From positions 62,001 through 126,000 of the forward strand of contig NZ_FQUW01000008.1 in NCBI RefSeq assembly GCF_900129285.1: DNA of 64,000 nucleotides, given 5' to 3'. The notes below the pieces were generated by a model. That model searched no databases and was not told where the DNA came from. It worked only from the letters and a program-made list of their open reading frames with translations. This document shows, piece after piece, positions 1-7,567 of the stretch; the stretch's first letter is position 1; every line of letters begins with the position of its first letter. The stretch is from Desulfofundulus australicus DSM 11792. GTDB lineage: Bacteria; Bacillota; Desulfotomaculia; Desulfotomaculales; Desulfovirgulaceae. The position numbers and the translations under genes were made by a program.

Positions 1-1816
1 GCGGGTGGTACGGGCATTGATGAATTTTTCAGCGTCGTTAAGCATCCACCTGGTCCGGTAAGCGCCAAATGAAGTGTAGGTGGCAAGTTTTTCGAAACCT
101 TCATCATTGGCCAGTTCCCTGACCATAGCCAGGTTCGAGCCTATTTTTTCACGATTTAAATATTCGTCCCTCTTCTGGGAGGGTAGACGGTTAGAAAGGG
201 AAGCGTTCCACGATTGGTCAAGCAGGATCAAATTACCCAGCAGGTCCACAATTTTGGTGTGCTTTTCCTTAAGCTCGGGGCGCCAGTTCCCGTAATCGCT
301 GTCCGGCGGAATCTGCGGCCAGACGTGTTCAACCTGCATATTTCTTGCCTCTTTCCAGTCCAAAAGGGAACTCTGTCCGCTTTGCCGCGCCAGGTGCAGC
401 TCCCACCTGTATAAAAAATAACGTCTCTCCGGACCGGAAAGAGTGTTCCGCTCCAGGTTGTCTTTAAAAATGTTGTCCCCGCCGTAATATTCAATCAACT
501 GTTTAAGACTGGCGGTAATCTCCTCCAGCCCGGTCTGGCCGTGCCAGAGCCGGTGGGCCAGGGAAGAAAGGGTGCCGATGCCCGCATCGCTGCGCCGGTT
601 GCACACGCGGTAGGCCCGCCAGGAAAACAGGTAGCAAAGCCGGAGAACTTCGCAAACATCCTCCGGGGAACCCGGCATGAACCTTTTAAAGACGGCCATC
701 AGCAGGGGGGCGAAGTTGGCCATGGTGCCGATAGCCGGGTCGTTAAGTAATTCGAAGTACTGCCCGGCAGCGCCACGGACGGCGCCAAAGCGGGCTAAAT
801 CAGGCTTTCTCAGCCCTGCGTACAAATTCGCGGCTTCCACCAGGTTTTCCACGTAATCCCTGGCGTGGCGTAAAACCTCATCGGAGTTCGGTGCACGGTT
901 TTTCTCATCCCGGTGCTTGTCCTTCAACGCCCGGTAAACGTCGTAAATATTATAGACCCCTGTCAATACTATCCAGTGGTATCTGGCCAGGCTGTTTTCC
1001 AGGTCCACCGTGTCCTCGGCGTACCCCTCAATGCGGTAAAGGTTCCGCAGGATCTTCTCCCAGGCCGCACCAACGGCTGCTTCCAGATCTCTGCCCGCCA
1101 CCGTGTCAGGAGTTCTGGCCGCCAGGTATAGGAGATAATTCTTTATTTTATCCAGTTCAGAAAGGGGCTTACCGCGGTCGTTGGTGGTTTCGAATACCAC
1201 CCCCGCCGTTTTGTTATCTTCCACCTGATAGGTAAGAAAAACAATTTTTTCGGCGATGTCTTCAAGAAAGGTCCGGAGCGATTGGCCTTCGTTACCGTAA
1301 ACCTGGAAAATTTTCTGATCAAAATAGGCGCGGGCTTTCTGTAAACGGACTTGCCCCGGCGTTTCGGGGTCCCTTGTTTGCGGCTCCGGGGAAAGCACGC
1401 AATGCCAGAAAAAGTCGTCATCGGTGGGGGGCGCAAGCTGTAACCTTCTCAAGCCGTAGCTGGGCCTTCGATCGTGGCAGCCACAGACGTATTTCTCAAA
1501 GAATTGCCAGCTGACGTCCTCAAAACCGGCCTGCTTGCGCAGAAACCGGCAGGCACAGGCAAAAAGAAATCACCAGTGTGGTAAGGCGCTGCTGACCATC
1601 CACTATTTCAAAGCTACCTGGCTCAGAAGAAGGCTTAAAGATAAGCGTACCCGTAAAATGGGAGGACACTTCGCGGAGATTCTCCATGTCCTGCCAGATA
1701 TCTTCAAGCTGCTTCTCGGTCCAGGCATAGGACCGTTGATAGGGTGGAACCAGGAACTTCACACCACCGTTAAAGAGGGCGGAAAAGGTTAACGGCTCTG
1801 ATGAAATGTTTTTCAT
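1..1816 (-). pseudogene. GmrSD-like DUF262/DUF1524 nuclease gene, one frameshift, 3' end off window
   Basis: The N-terminal DUF262 (ParB/sulfiredoxin-like NTPase) part has PPYQRSYAW and the DGQQRLTTL motif. Translation then needs a one-base correction in the A-run at 1567-1569; after that a single frame stays open to position 1. That frame carries the second DUF262 signature FETTNDRGKPLS near 1180-1210 and a DUF1524 HNH-like end (VEHVWPQ, then GNLILLDQSWNASLSN) near 170-330. The architecture matches GmrSD/SspE/BrxU-type modification-dependent nucleases. The start is the ATG at 1814-1816, six A's after GGGAGGC. Uncorrected, the product stops after about 99 residues, without the nuclease. The indel may be real or a sequencing error. 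The left end of the gene lies outside the window. Confidence 0.85.
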
Positions 1817-2032
1817 TTTTTTGCCTCCCGGGATAATACTACCATAGAGTGGGCTATGAAACCGATCTCTGGAAGCCTTGTCATTCCTGAATTTCTCACG
1901 TGGCATTATTTGGAGGGTCTGAAAGTTAGAAGTGCCTTAGTGCCTACAGCCACAAGTATTTCTAATCTTTAGATTTCAAAGTCAAGTAAAACCGTTAAAG
2001 CCCGTGTGTATTCCCATTCAGACCCGCTCCTA

Positions 2033-2099
2033 AATGTGACACACCCGGCACGAGGCATGCTCTGGTTGCTGCCAACAACTGTACCGGGTGTATCATTGA
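2033..2099. repeat. Imperfect inverted repeat in the 1817-2220 intergenic gap
   Basis: The arms contain ACACCCGG at 2041-2048 and CCGGGTGT at 2084-2091, and further matches extend outward on both sides. It lies in a 400-bp gap between the DUF262 gene and the mntA fossil. I see no gene in this gap. It could be a transcript hairpin or the end of a small decayed element. Confidence 0.4.
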
Positions 2100-2157
2100 C
2101 TCAACAACCATAATTCCCAGCTTACCACTATTTGAAGCATATTATTTTGCAACATAT

Positions 2158-2192
2158 ATAAGTTAATAAGTTAAGTGCCTGGCACCAGGTTC
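2158..2192. repeat. 35-bp direct repeat, copy A, containing the palindrome GTGCCTGGCAC
   Basis: These 35 bases recur exactly at 11161-11195. The core AAGTGCCTGGCACCA (2173-2187 here) also occurs at 6498-6512 and 9411-9425. GTGCC-T-GGCAC is a perfect inverted repeat. Here it lies directly upstream of the truncated mntA copy; the second 35-bp copy abuts a truncated IS66 transposase. Confidence 0.85.
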
Positions 2193-2220
2193 CTAAAGGG
2201 GTTTCAAGGGACGCGGGACG

Positions 2221-2430
2221 ATGAACAATTACTGGAAATACATGCAGGGCCACCTGAAAGAAGTGGCCCGGGAAGAAAAAGAGCTGGAGCAAAAAGCAGG
2301 CCTGGCCCGGGAAAAGGCCGGGGAAATAGCCCGGCAGCTGGCCCGCCGGTTCGGCGTGACAAAGGTCTGCCTTTTCGGCTCCCTGGCCACGGGTTATAGG
2401 GAGATGAAAATAGCCCGTTTAAACGTCTGA
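2221..2430 (+). pseudogene. Fossil copy of the mntA nucleotidyltransferase gene, internally deleted
   Basis: The first 57 codons are almost identical to the intact mntA at 6629, up to the GS of the nucleotidyltransferase motif (LFGSLAT). The sequence then jumps to bases matching the 3' end of that gene (AAATAGCCCG, CTGATATCG), so about 200 bp containing the catalytic DxD are missing. The open frame encodes only 69 residues and should be inactive. It is a duplicate that suffered an internal deletion. It converges on the MntA-HepT fusion gene, whose stop is 6 bp away. Confidence 0.85.
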
Positions 2431-2435
2431 TATCG

Positions 2436-3305
2436 TTAATGGGTTTGTTGCTCAAGATAAAAGGTGACCTGGCGGGCGAATTCTTCGAAATCGCCCAATT
2501 CTTCGGTAACGGTTTTATAAATTGCCCGGTAATCCAGGCGCCAGTAAACGTGAACGATGGCATTGCGCATACCGGCCATACCTTTAATCCGGCGGGCGAA
2601 GCGGTGATCCAGCAATCCTTTTTCCCCGGCCAGTTCGATCAGGCTGGTGGTATCATACTCACTCAACGCCACCCCTTTGACTGCCAGAAAGTGCCGGCAA
2701 ATATCCAGGACACTTTCCAGGGCGATACGCAGGTGATGCACGCACAGGTCCCGGGTGTCAAGATCAAACGTAAACTCCTCGTAGGACGAAAAGCGTGCCT
2801 GCAGGTCCTTTAACCGCTGAACCGCCTGATCCATTTGAGATAAGCAGGTTTCAATCCGCTCGCGGTTAAGCCGCCTCCCGGCCACAAGCAAGCCCTCCCT
2901 CGCCCGTTCCCGCCAGCATGTGTTGTACTCGCACTTAAAGTAAAGGTAGTCTTCGAAATCGAAAAAAGTATCCGTGGCAAAGCGGGCAAAGCTTTCCTCA
3001 TCTCTACTGTAAAGCAAAATACCTTTAGTTAAAGCTTCCATCTTCAGCGCCGGACTGCACAGGTTCAATGCGACCAGGTCTACGTCCCGGCGCTTTATGA
3101 GCGCGGATAGTTCATCAAAGGTCTTCAGGTAACGTTGAAAATGATAGTCCGAAAAAAGTACGGCCACATCCAGATCCCGGGGAGTCGCCGGGGGATCTTC
3201 AACGGCAGAACCGAATAAAAAAGCCAGTTCTATCCCGTGCCGCTCATAAAAGGGCGCGGGTATTTTTAATAACTCTTTTGGCAACCTTTCCGCAACTGCC
3301 GGCAT
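2436..3305 (-). CDS. MntA-HepT single-chain fusion (type VII toxin-antitoxin-like)
   Basis: This 289-residue protein joins two domains that are normally separate. Residues 1-110 form an MNT nucleotidyltransferase with GS at 32-33 and DLD at 44-46 (GSx10DxD), the type of enzyme that AMPylates and silences HepT toxins. Residues about 125-289 form a HEPN domain ending in the Rx4HxY nuclease motif (R247, H252, Y254). Both motifs are intact. The start has GGAGGTG ten bases upstream. A fusion could give intramolecular control of the toxin; that is an inference. A short remnant of the same N-terminus appears at about 10300-10340. Confidence 0.85.
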   Translation of the reverse strand: MPAVAERLPKELLKIPAPFYERHGIELAFLFGSAVEDPPATPRDLDVAVLFSDYHFQRYLKTFDELSALIKRRDVDLVALNLCSPALKMEALTKGILLYSRDEESFARFATDTFFDFEDYLYFKCEYNTCWRERAREGLLVAGRRLNRERIETCLSQMDQAVQRLKDLQARFSSYEEFTFDLDTRDLCVHHLRIALESVLDICRHFLAVKGVALSEYDTTSLIELAGEKGLLDHRFARRIKGMAGMRNAIVHVYWRLDYRAIYKTVTEELGDFEEFARQVTFYLEQQTH

Positions 3306-3428
3306 TGCCCCTCAACACCTCCCCGAATACTCACCTGTTTTTCATTTGTACCAATATCCGGGATAACAACCTCTTGCGGTTTCCGGTTACGGCTTGCCTC
3401 GCGCCACGTTAACGGCCGCGCGATTTTG

Positions 3429-4007
3429 TCATACCGGGAAAATATCTCTCGCCCTTGCTTCCAAACCGGGCAGTACCGTGGAAGCGATAAACTCTTCATC
3501 CTCCTCCTCGTATACCCCGGTGCGCTGCCAGTCTTTTTCGCCGGGCACAAACACCTCCACCAGCCGTTCCTGCGGGTCTACAAGCCAGAATTCCCTGACC
3601 CCACTTTTTAAATACTGCCGGCTTTTCCTGCCCCGGTCCCGCCGGATGGTGCCCGGGGAAAGAACCTCCACCACCAGATCCGGAGCGCCGTTGATCCGTG
3701 TTTCTTCTATAATGCCAAGCCGCTCATTGCTGATAAAGATTACGTCCGGCTGGAAAGTGTTCATTTTTACCGGTTCGTCCAGGACCACATCCAGGGGAGC
3801 AAAAAAAACCTGCCCGGAGCCGGTCCTCTGGGCATACTGGTCAATGATCTTAAAGAGCCTGCCCACCAAAAGCTGATGTCGTGTGCCCGGCGATGGCGCC
3901 AGGACCAGTTCCCCCTCGATCAGTTCATAACGGTTGCCATCGTCTATCTTCAAATAGTCGTCGTAGGTATAGAACTTTTTGACCTCTCTAGCGGGTTGAG
4001 TCGCCAC
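3429..4007 (-). CDS. Uma2-family (DUF820) PD-(D/E)xK nuclease-fold protein
   Basis: The 192-residue protein carries the Uma2 pattern: ELIEGELVLAPSPG near the N-terminus, QPDVIF (D88), PDLVVEVLSPGT (D110, E114), a lysine at about 128, then VREFWLVDP. I prefer the GTG start at 4007, because AAAGGAGG lies seven bases upstream and falls inside the longer frame that begins at 4025. Uma2 proteins are very abundant in some cyanobacteria and clostridia; their biological role is unsettled. This is the only intact copy here, but at least four broken Uma2 pieces lie within 13 kb. Confidence 0.85.
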   Translation of the reverse strand: MATQPAREVKKFYTYDDYLKIDDGNRYELIEGELVLAPSPGTRHQLLVGRLFKIIDQYAQRTGSGQVFFAPLDVVLDEPVKMNTFQPDVIFISNERLGIIEETRINGAPDLVVEVLSPGTIRRDRGRKSRQYLKSGVREFWLVDPQERLVEVFVPGEKDWQRTGVYEEEDEEFIASTVLPGLEARARDIFPV

Positions 4008-4130
4008 TGGCTGTCCTCCTTTCATCGCAACGCTGCCCCGACAGACATCACTGTTTCATTTTTGCTATCAACTTCTATCAAGTAGCGATAAAAGTGACAG
4101 CAAAAGCAGTTCACGCTCTCCGAGAGGCCG

Positions 4131-4560
4131 GGTACCCCCACCTGCCCGGCTGACGGGGCAGGCGGACCACGGGCTTCTGGAGTCCCGCCCGAAACAGTCA
4201 CCGCCAAACCGGTACGTCATCCGGCAGACTCACAGGCCCACCGTCTTTATCCAGCCCGACGGCTTCCAAACGGCGGGGTGGTCTTATCGCCTAAAGGCTC
4301 CCACCTGAAGGACAGGGACGGTTTGGCCGACCGGAATGCCGTTTCCCGTACACCCCAGTGCACGGCTACCCGGCAGTGCTCAATCCCCCAAAGGAAACCT
4401 CATCGTTAAAGCCCGCTTCGCGTGCGCCACTACCAGCCAGCGCACGTTCCGTCGGAGCTTTCTCCCACCGGGCCAGCCCCTGCCCTTTCCCGGGAACATC
4501 CCGGGAGAATAAAGGATTAATTGGCCTGCTGTTTCTGATAATAACGCTGGAGTAAAAGTT
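4131..4560 (-). ncRNA. Candidate TnpB omega-RNA and right end of the IS607-type element
   Basis: Downstream of tnpB lies a gene-free, GC-rich stretch of over 300 bp on the same strand. It contains GGACTCCAGAAGCCC at about 4170-4185 (minus strand), a motif I recognise from the ends of many OrfB/TnpB elements. A strong hairpin follows (CCTGCCC/GGGCAGG, 4141-4162). TnpB guide RNAs come from exactly this position, overlapping the end of tnpB and running to the element's right end. The boundaries are guesses, and the guide segment would lie just beyond the true right end. Confidence 0.5.
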
Positions 4561-5950
4561 CTTTTACTTTCTTATATGGCATATACCGGGTTATTTCTTC
4601 ATCGTGCAATCTCATCTTCAGGTTTATGCCCGAAACCTGGTCAGCGTCGCATGTAAAACCGCATTTTTGGCATTTGAAAACGTCCCCGTGGCGGTTCTTC
4701 GCGTCCACCCACCCGCACACGGGACACGTCTGGCTGGAGTACGCCGCGTTCACCGGACCGGGGTCGGTGACGGAGTAAATGTAATTTTTGTATCCCAGCC
4801 GCTCTTTGATGATGCTGCGCTGCCAGCCGCTCACCTTGCGGGAGAGACCCCTGCTCCCGGCCTTCCCGCGCAGATGGGCAAGGTCTTCGTAGGCAATTAT
4901 CTTCGGTCGGCGTTCTTTGTAGAATTCGTTAAACGCCCGGTTGATTTCGTTCTCGCACCTGGTTCGGTATTTTTTGTTTCTTTTGGTTTGCTTGGTAAGG
5001 CCCAGGTTGTGTTTTAAGATCCGCCGGACCTTGTTCGGGTCCTGTTCGAGGAACTTCCGGCGCAGCGCCCACAGCTTGCCGCGCTTCCGGCTCTTGTCCA
5101 GGATGTGGTCGGACATTTCCTGCAGGGCCTCACCGTATTCGGGCCGGTATTTTTTGCCCGTGTCGTCGGTGAACACCTCAGTCACGCCCAGGTCGATGCC
5201 CGCCTCTCCCTCACCGGGCGGGAAAGTCCGCGGTTCCCTGGTCAGATGGATTTCCACGCAGTTTTCTTCGGGAATCAGAACCACCCGCACGTTGCCTTCT
5301 ATGGCGTGCACGCCAGCCAGCGGGATGATCACCCTCTCGCCGGGAGTTAGAGTCGCTACAGCAATGTACTGCCGCTTTTCACTGGTGAAAACCCGGTACA
5401 TCTGCTGGTCGACGGTGAAGCTGCGGGCTTTCTTGACCCGGGGCTTTCTGCCCAGAACGCGCCGAAAAACGCGCTTTAAGTACTTTCTCACCCTGGCGCG
5501 GCCTCCCGCGTCCAGCTTTATCTCTTCGCTGACAATATCTTCACCGGTGAAGACCGCCCGGATGCGTTTCCAGTCGCGACCGTGCTTCACGTGCCTGTAC
5601 AGCAACCAGAAGGCGTAGTGCTTTTCTTCATCGGTCAGCCCTTCGTGGCGGTAAAGGTACTCTTTGACTTCGGCAATGGCGGCCTCCCACTGCCTCTCCA
5701 GGGTGTAAAGAGCATCTTCCAGGGCCAGCTTCCACTGCCGGGCCTGCAGGCCAAAGGGACTGACGAAACCGGCGGAAACCAGTTCGTCCCGCAGCTTGCG
5801 CTTTTCGCCCAGATAGTGCAGGTATTTTACATGCCCGTACTCCACCAGGAAGGCGTCCTTCTGCCGGGCATATGCTTCGGCAGTTTCAGTTATCCTGGCC
5901 CACTTCTCATTGTTCAGCGGCAGGCTCTTCTGCCTTACTGTCTGCTGCAT
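4517..5950 (-). CDS. tnpB: TnpB, RNA-guided nuclease of an IS607-type element
   Basis: The 477-residue protein has all the parts of an active TnpB. The RuvC-like aspartate is in GIDLGV (D253), the glutamate in YEDLAHL (E355), and the C-terminal acid in CDADQVSGIN (D435/D437). A CPVCG...CQKCG zinc ribbon (C409, C412, C427, C430) lies between the last two. It is longer than the usual 370-420 residues, mainly through a large helical N-terminal part (residues 1-170). The collapsed tnpA lies immediately upstream, overlapping by about 40 bases. TnpB proteins are programmable DNA nucleases that help retain the element. Since tnpA is broken, this copy probably cannot move by itself. Confidence 0.93.
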   Translation of the reverse strand: MQQTVRQKSLPLNNEKWARITETAEAYARQKDAFLVEYGHVKYLHYLGEKRKLRDELVSAGFVSPFGLQARQWKLALEDALYTLERQWEAAIAEVKEYLYRHEGLTDEEKHYAFWLLYRHVKHGRDWKRIRAVFTGEDIVSEEIKLDAGGRARVRKYLKRVFRRVLGRKPRVKKARSFTVDQQMYRVFTSEKRQYIAVATLTPGERVIIPLAGVHAIEGNVRVVLIPEENCVEIHLTREPRTFPPGEGEAGIDLGVTEVFTDDTGKKYRPEYGEALQEMSDHILDKSRKRGKLWALRRKFLEQDPNKVRRILKHNLGLTKQTKRNKKYRTRCENEINRAFNEFYKERRPKIIAYEDLAHLRGKAGSRGLSRKVSGWQRSIIKERLGYKNYIYSVTDPGPVNAAYSSQTCPVCGWVDAKNRHGDVFKCQKCGFTCDADQVSGINLKMRLHDEEITRYMPYKKVKELLLQRYYQKQQAN

Positions 5951-6177
5951 CTTTCAGCGCCTCCCGGACGGTTCTGGTGAGCTTTCGCGCCTTATATGTC
6001 CTCTGGCCGTACAACCTGGCCGCGAAGTGCTGGACGATGCTGATCAGGTCTTCGGTCAACTCCCGGGCCGGGGACATGTCGTAAAGCAACCAGTTTACCC
6101 TCTTTATCCCAAGCGCGGAGCGTTGATACGCTGACACCAAGTTTTTCGGCAAACTCGCTTATTGTGTAAAGTTTCAT
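5907..6177 (-). pseudogene. tnpA: Collapsed IS607 tnpA (serine recombinase) with internal deletion
   Basis: The first 33 codons encode the MerR-like helix-turn-helix of IS607 recombinases (LYTISEFAEKLGVS, then STLRAWDKEGK). The reading then shifts frame into the recombinase C-terminus (ELTEDLISIVQHFAARLYGQ, then REALKDAAD). The catalytic serine recombinase domain between them, normally about 120 residues, is gone. No transposition activity is expected. The remaining helix-turn-helix might still bind the element's end. Confidence 0.85.
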
Positions 6178-6180
6178 AAA

Positions 6181-6214
6181 ACACCACCTGATATTAATTT
6201 ATATCAGATGGTGT
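6181..6214. promoter_or_regulatory. 14-bp inverted repeat just upstream of tnpA
   Basis: The arms ACACCACCTGATAT and ATATCAGATGGTGT pair with one mismatch around a 6-base AT spacer. The repeat begins four bases before the tnpA start codon. It could be an operator or end-binding site for the MerR-like domain of TnpA, or the structured left end of the element. Confidence 0.5.
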
Positions 6215-6270
6215 TGGTTGGCAATGCCTATTTAGGATAATTATTAAAAGAGAAGAAGCTGTTTTCTACC

Positions 6271-6497
6271 TCCTGATACACAAAGTTTACAACATCCAGC
6301 CTGTTCGTGGCAAGACGACGCAAGGCGAACGGCGCAGGACGTTATGCCCGGAAGGTCCTTCCAAAACCACGTCGGCGGGGGCAAACAAAACCTTTCCGTC
6401 AATGCTTTTGCCGGAGTATGCTTTAGTCCTGCCGCTCATTTTTTTCCAGTATATCTGATGCCGGGAACAGCGCAATAAACCTGGCCAGGCCCAGTAA
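6271..6497 (-). pseudogene. Remnant: end of a channel-like gene plus Uma2-like piece, copy A
   Basis: This segment is a diverged duplicate of about 16161-16376. Read on the minus strand it gives the end of the channel-like protein (LARFIALFPASDILEKNERQD, stop), followed by a Uma2-like scrap (GKVLFAPADVVLEG). The homology to the 16-kb copy ends one base before the palindromic repeat at 6498. It encodes nothing functional that I can see. Confidence 0.65.
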
Positions 6498-6512
6498 AAG
6501 TGCCTGGCACCA
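6498..6512. repeat. Palindromic junction repeat AAGTGCCTGGCACCA, copy B
   Basis: An exact match to the core of the repeats at 2173, 9411 and 11176. It separates the channel/Uma2 remnant from the leader of mntA-hepT. Confidence 0.8.
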
Positions 6513-6628
6513 GATATAACCGGGCTATTATGCTTTTCGTGTTTTTGGAAAGGTCTGTTGTCAAAACCTGGTGATAGGGGGTATAATTTAAGCATCGTGG
6601 ATATTCCGGTTACAAGGGACGTGGGACG

Positions 6629-7039
6629 ATGAACAATTACCGGAGATACATGCAGGGCCACCTGAAAGAAGTGGCCCGGGAAGAAAAAGAGCTGGAGCAA
6701 AAAGCAGGCCTGGCCCGGGAAAAGGCCGGGGAAATAGCCAGGCAGCTGGCCCGCCGGTTCGGCGTAACAAAGGTCTGCCTTTTCGGCTCCCTGGCCACGG
6801 ATGATTTTGATCAGTTTTCGGACATAGATCTGGCCGTGGCCGGACTCCCGGAAAGGGAATACCTGAAGGCCTACGGGCTGGCGGAAGAGATAGCCCGCCC
6901 TTTTGCGGTGGATCTGGTGCTCCTGGAAAATGCCGTGGAAACATTAAAGGAACGGGTGCAAAAAGAAGGGATTGTCTTATATGACCGCCAGGGAGAGGAA
7001 AATAGCCCGCTTAAAACGCCTGATATCGGAAATAAATGA
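6629..7039 (+). CDS. mntA: MntA-type nucleotidyltransferase antitoxin
   Basis: The 136-residue protein has a basic helical N-terminus and the MNT motif FGSLAT...SDIDLAV (GS at 53-54, DID at 65-67, GSx10DxD). In type VII systems this enzyme adds AMP to a tyrosine of HepT to neutralise it. The hepT gene starts inside it and overlaps by 59 bases, so the two are translationally coupled. The start has GGGACGTGGGACG directly upstream. The gene ends with about 30 residues of poorly conserved tail. A deleted duplicate lies at 2221. Confidence 0.88.
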   Translation: MNNYRRYMQGHLKEVAREEKELEQKAGLAREKAGEIARQLARRFGVTKVCLFGSLATDDFDQFSDIDLAVAGLPEREYLKAYGLAEEIARPFAVDLVLLENAVETLKERVQKEGIVLYDRQGEENSPLKTPDIGNK

Positions 7040-7505
7040 AGACTTGCGGACAATTGATCAGATTGCCGGTAAAGCCAGGGCTTTATTAGAGGAAGTGAAT
7101 GCCAGAACCGGTCCCGTGCCCGACCGAGATCTGATGGCCATGGCAGCCTATTTGCATCATTTTTACACGGGTGTGGAATCAATGTTCGAACGCATTTCGC
7201 GCCAGATCGACGGCGGGCCGGTTAAGGCCGGAGACTGGCACCGGGAACTTTTAAGAAGCATGGCCGTAGAACTGGAAGGACTGCGGCCCGGGGTCATATC
7301 CCGGGAATTAATGGAAGAGCTGGATGAATACCGCCGCTTCCGCCACCTTTTCCGCCATGCCTATGCCGGTGAGCTGCGCTGGATGAAAATGTGCCACCTG
7401 GCGGAAAATATGGGCGATATCCTGAGTCTTTTGAAGAGCAAAATGGACCAGTTCAAGGCATTTGTCACGGGTGTGATCGAAGAACTGGAAAAGAACATTG
7501 AATAA
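6981..7505 (+). CDS. hepT: HepT-type HEPN RNase toxin
   Basis: The 174-residue, all-helical protein carries RHLFRHAY near its C-terminus (R121, H126, Y128), matching the Rx4HxY motif of HEPN toxins. The tyrosine is the residue modified by MntA in studied pairs. I chose the ATG at 6981 over the TTG at 6972 because AAGAAGGGA is correctly spaced for the ATG only. It forms an operon with mntA, and the next gene starts about 60 bases downstream. Confidence 0.82.
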   Translation: MTARERKIARLKRLISEINEDLRTIDQIAGKARALLEEVNARTGPVPDRDLMAMAAYLHHFYTGVESMFERISRQIDGGPVKAGDWHRELLRSMAVELEGLRPGVISRELMEELDEYRRFRHLFRHAYAGELRWMKMCHLAENMGDILSLLKSKMDQFKAFVTGVIEELEKNIE

Positions 7506-7567
7506 TCGCAGTTTTACCAGTGGGCCTGTTTTTTACAAAAAGCATTGGTGAATGGGTGATTATACGC

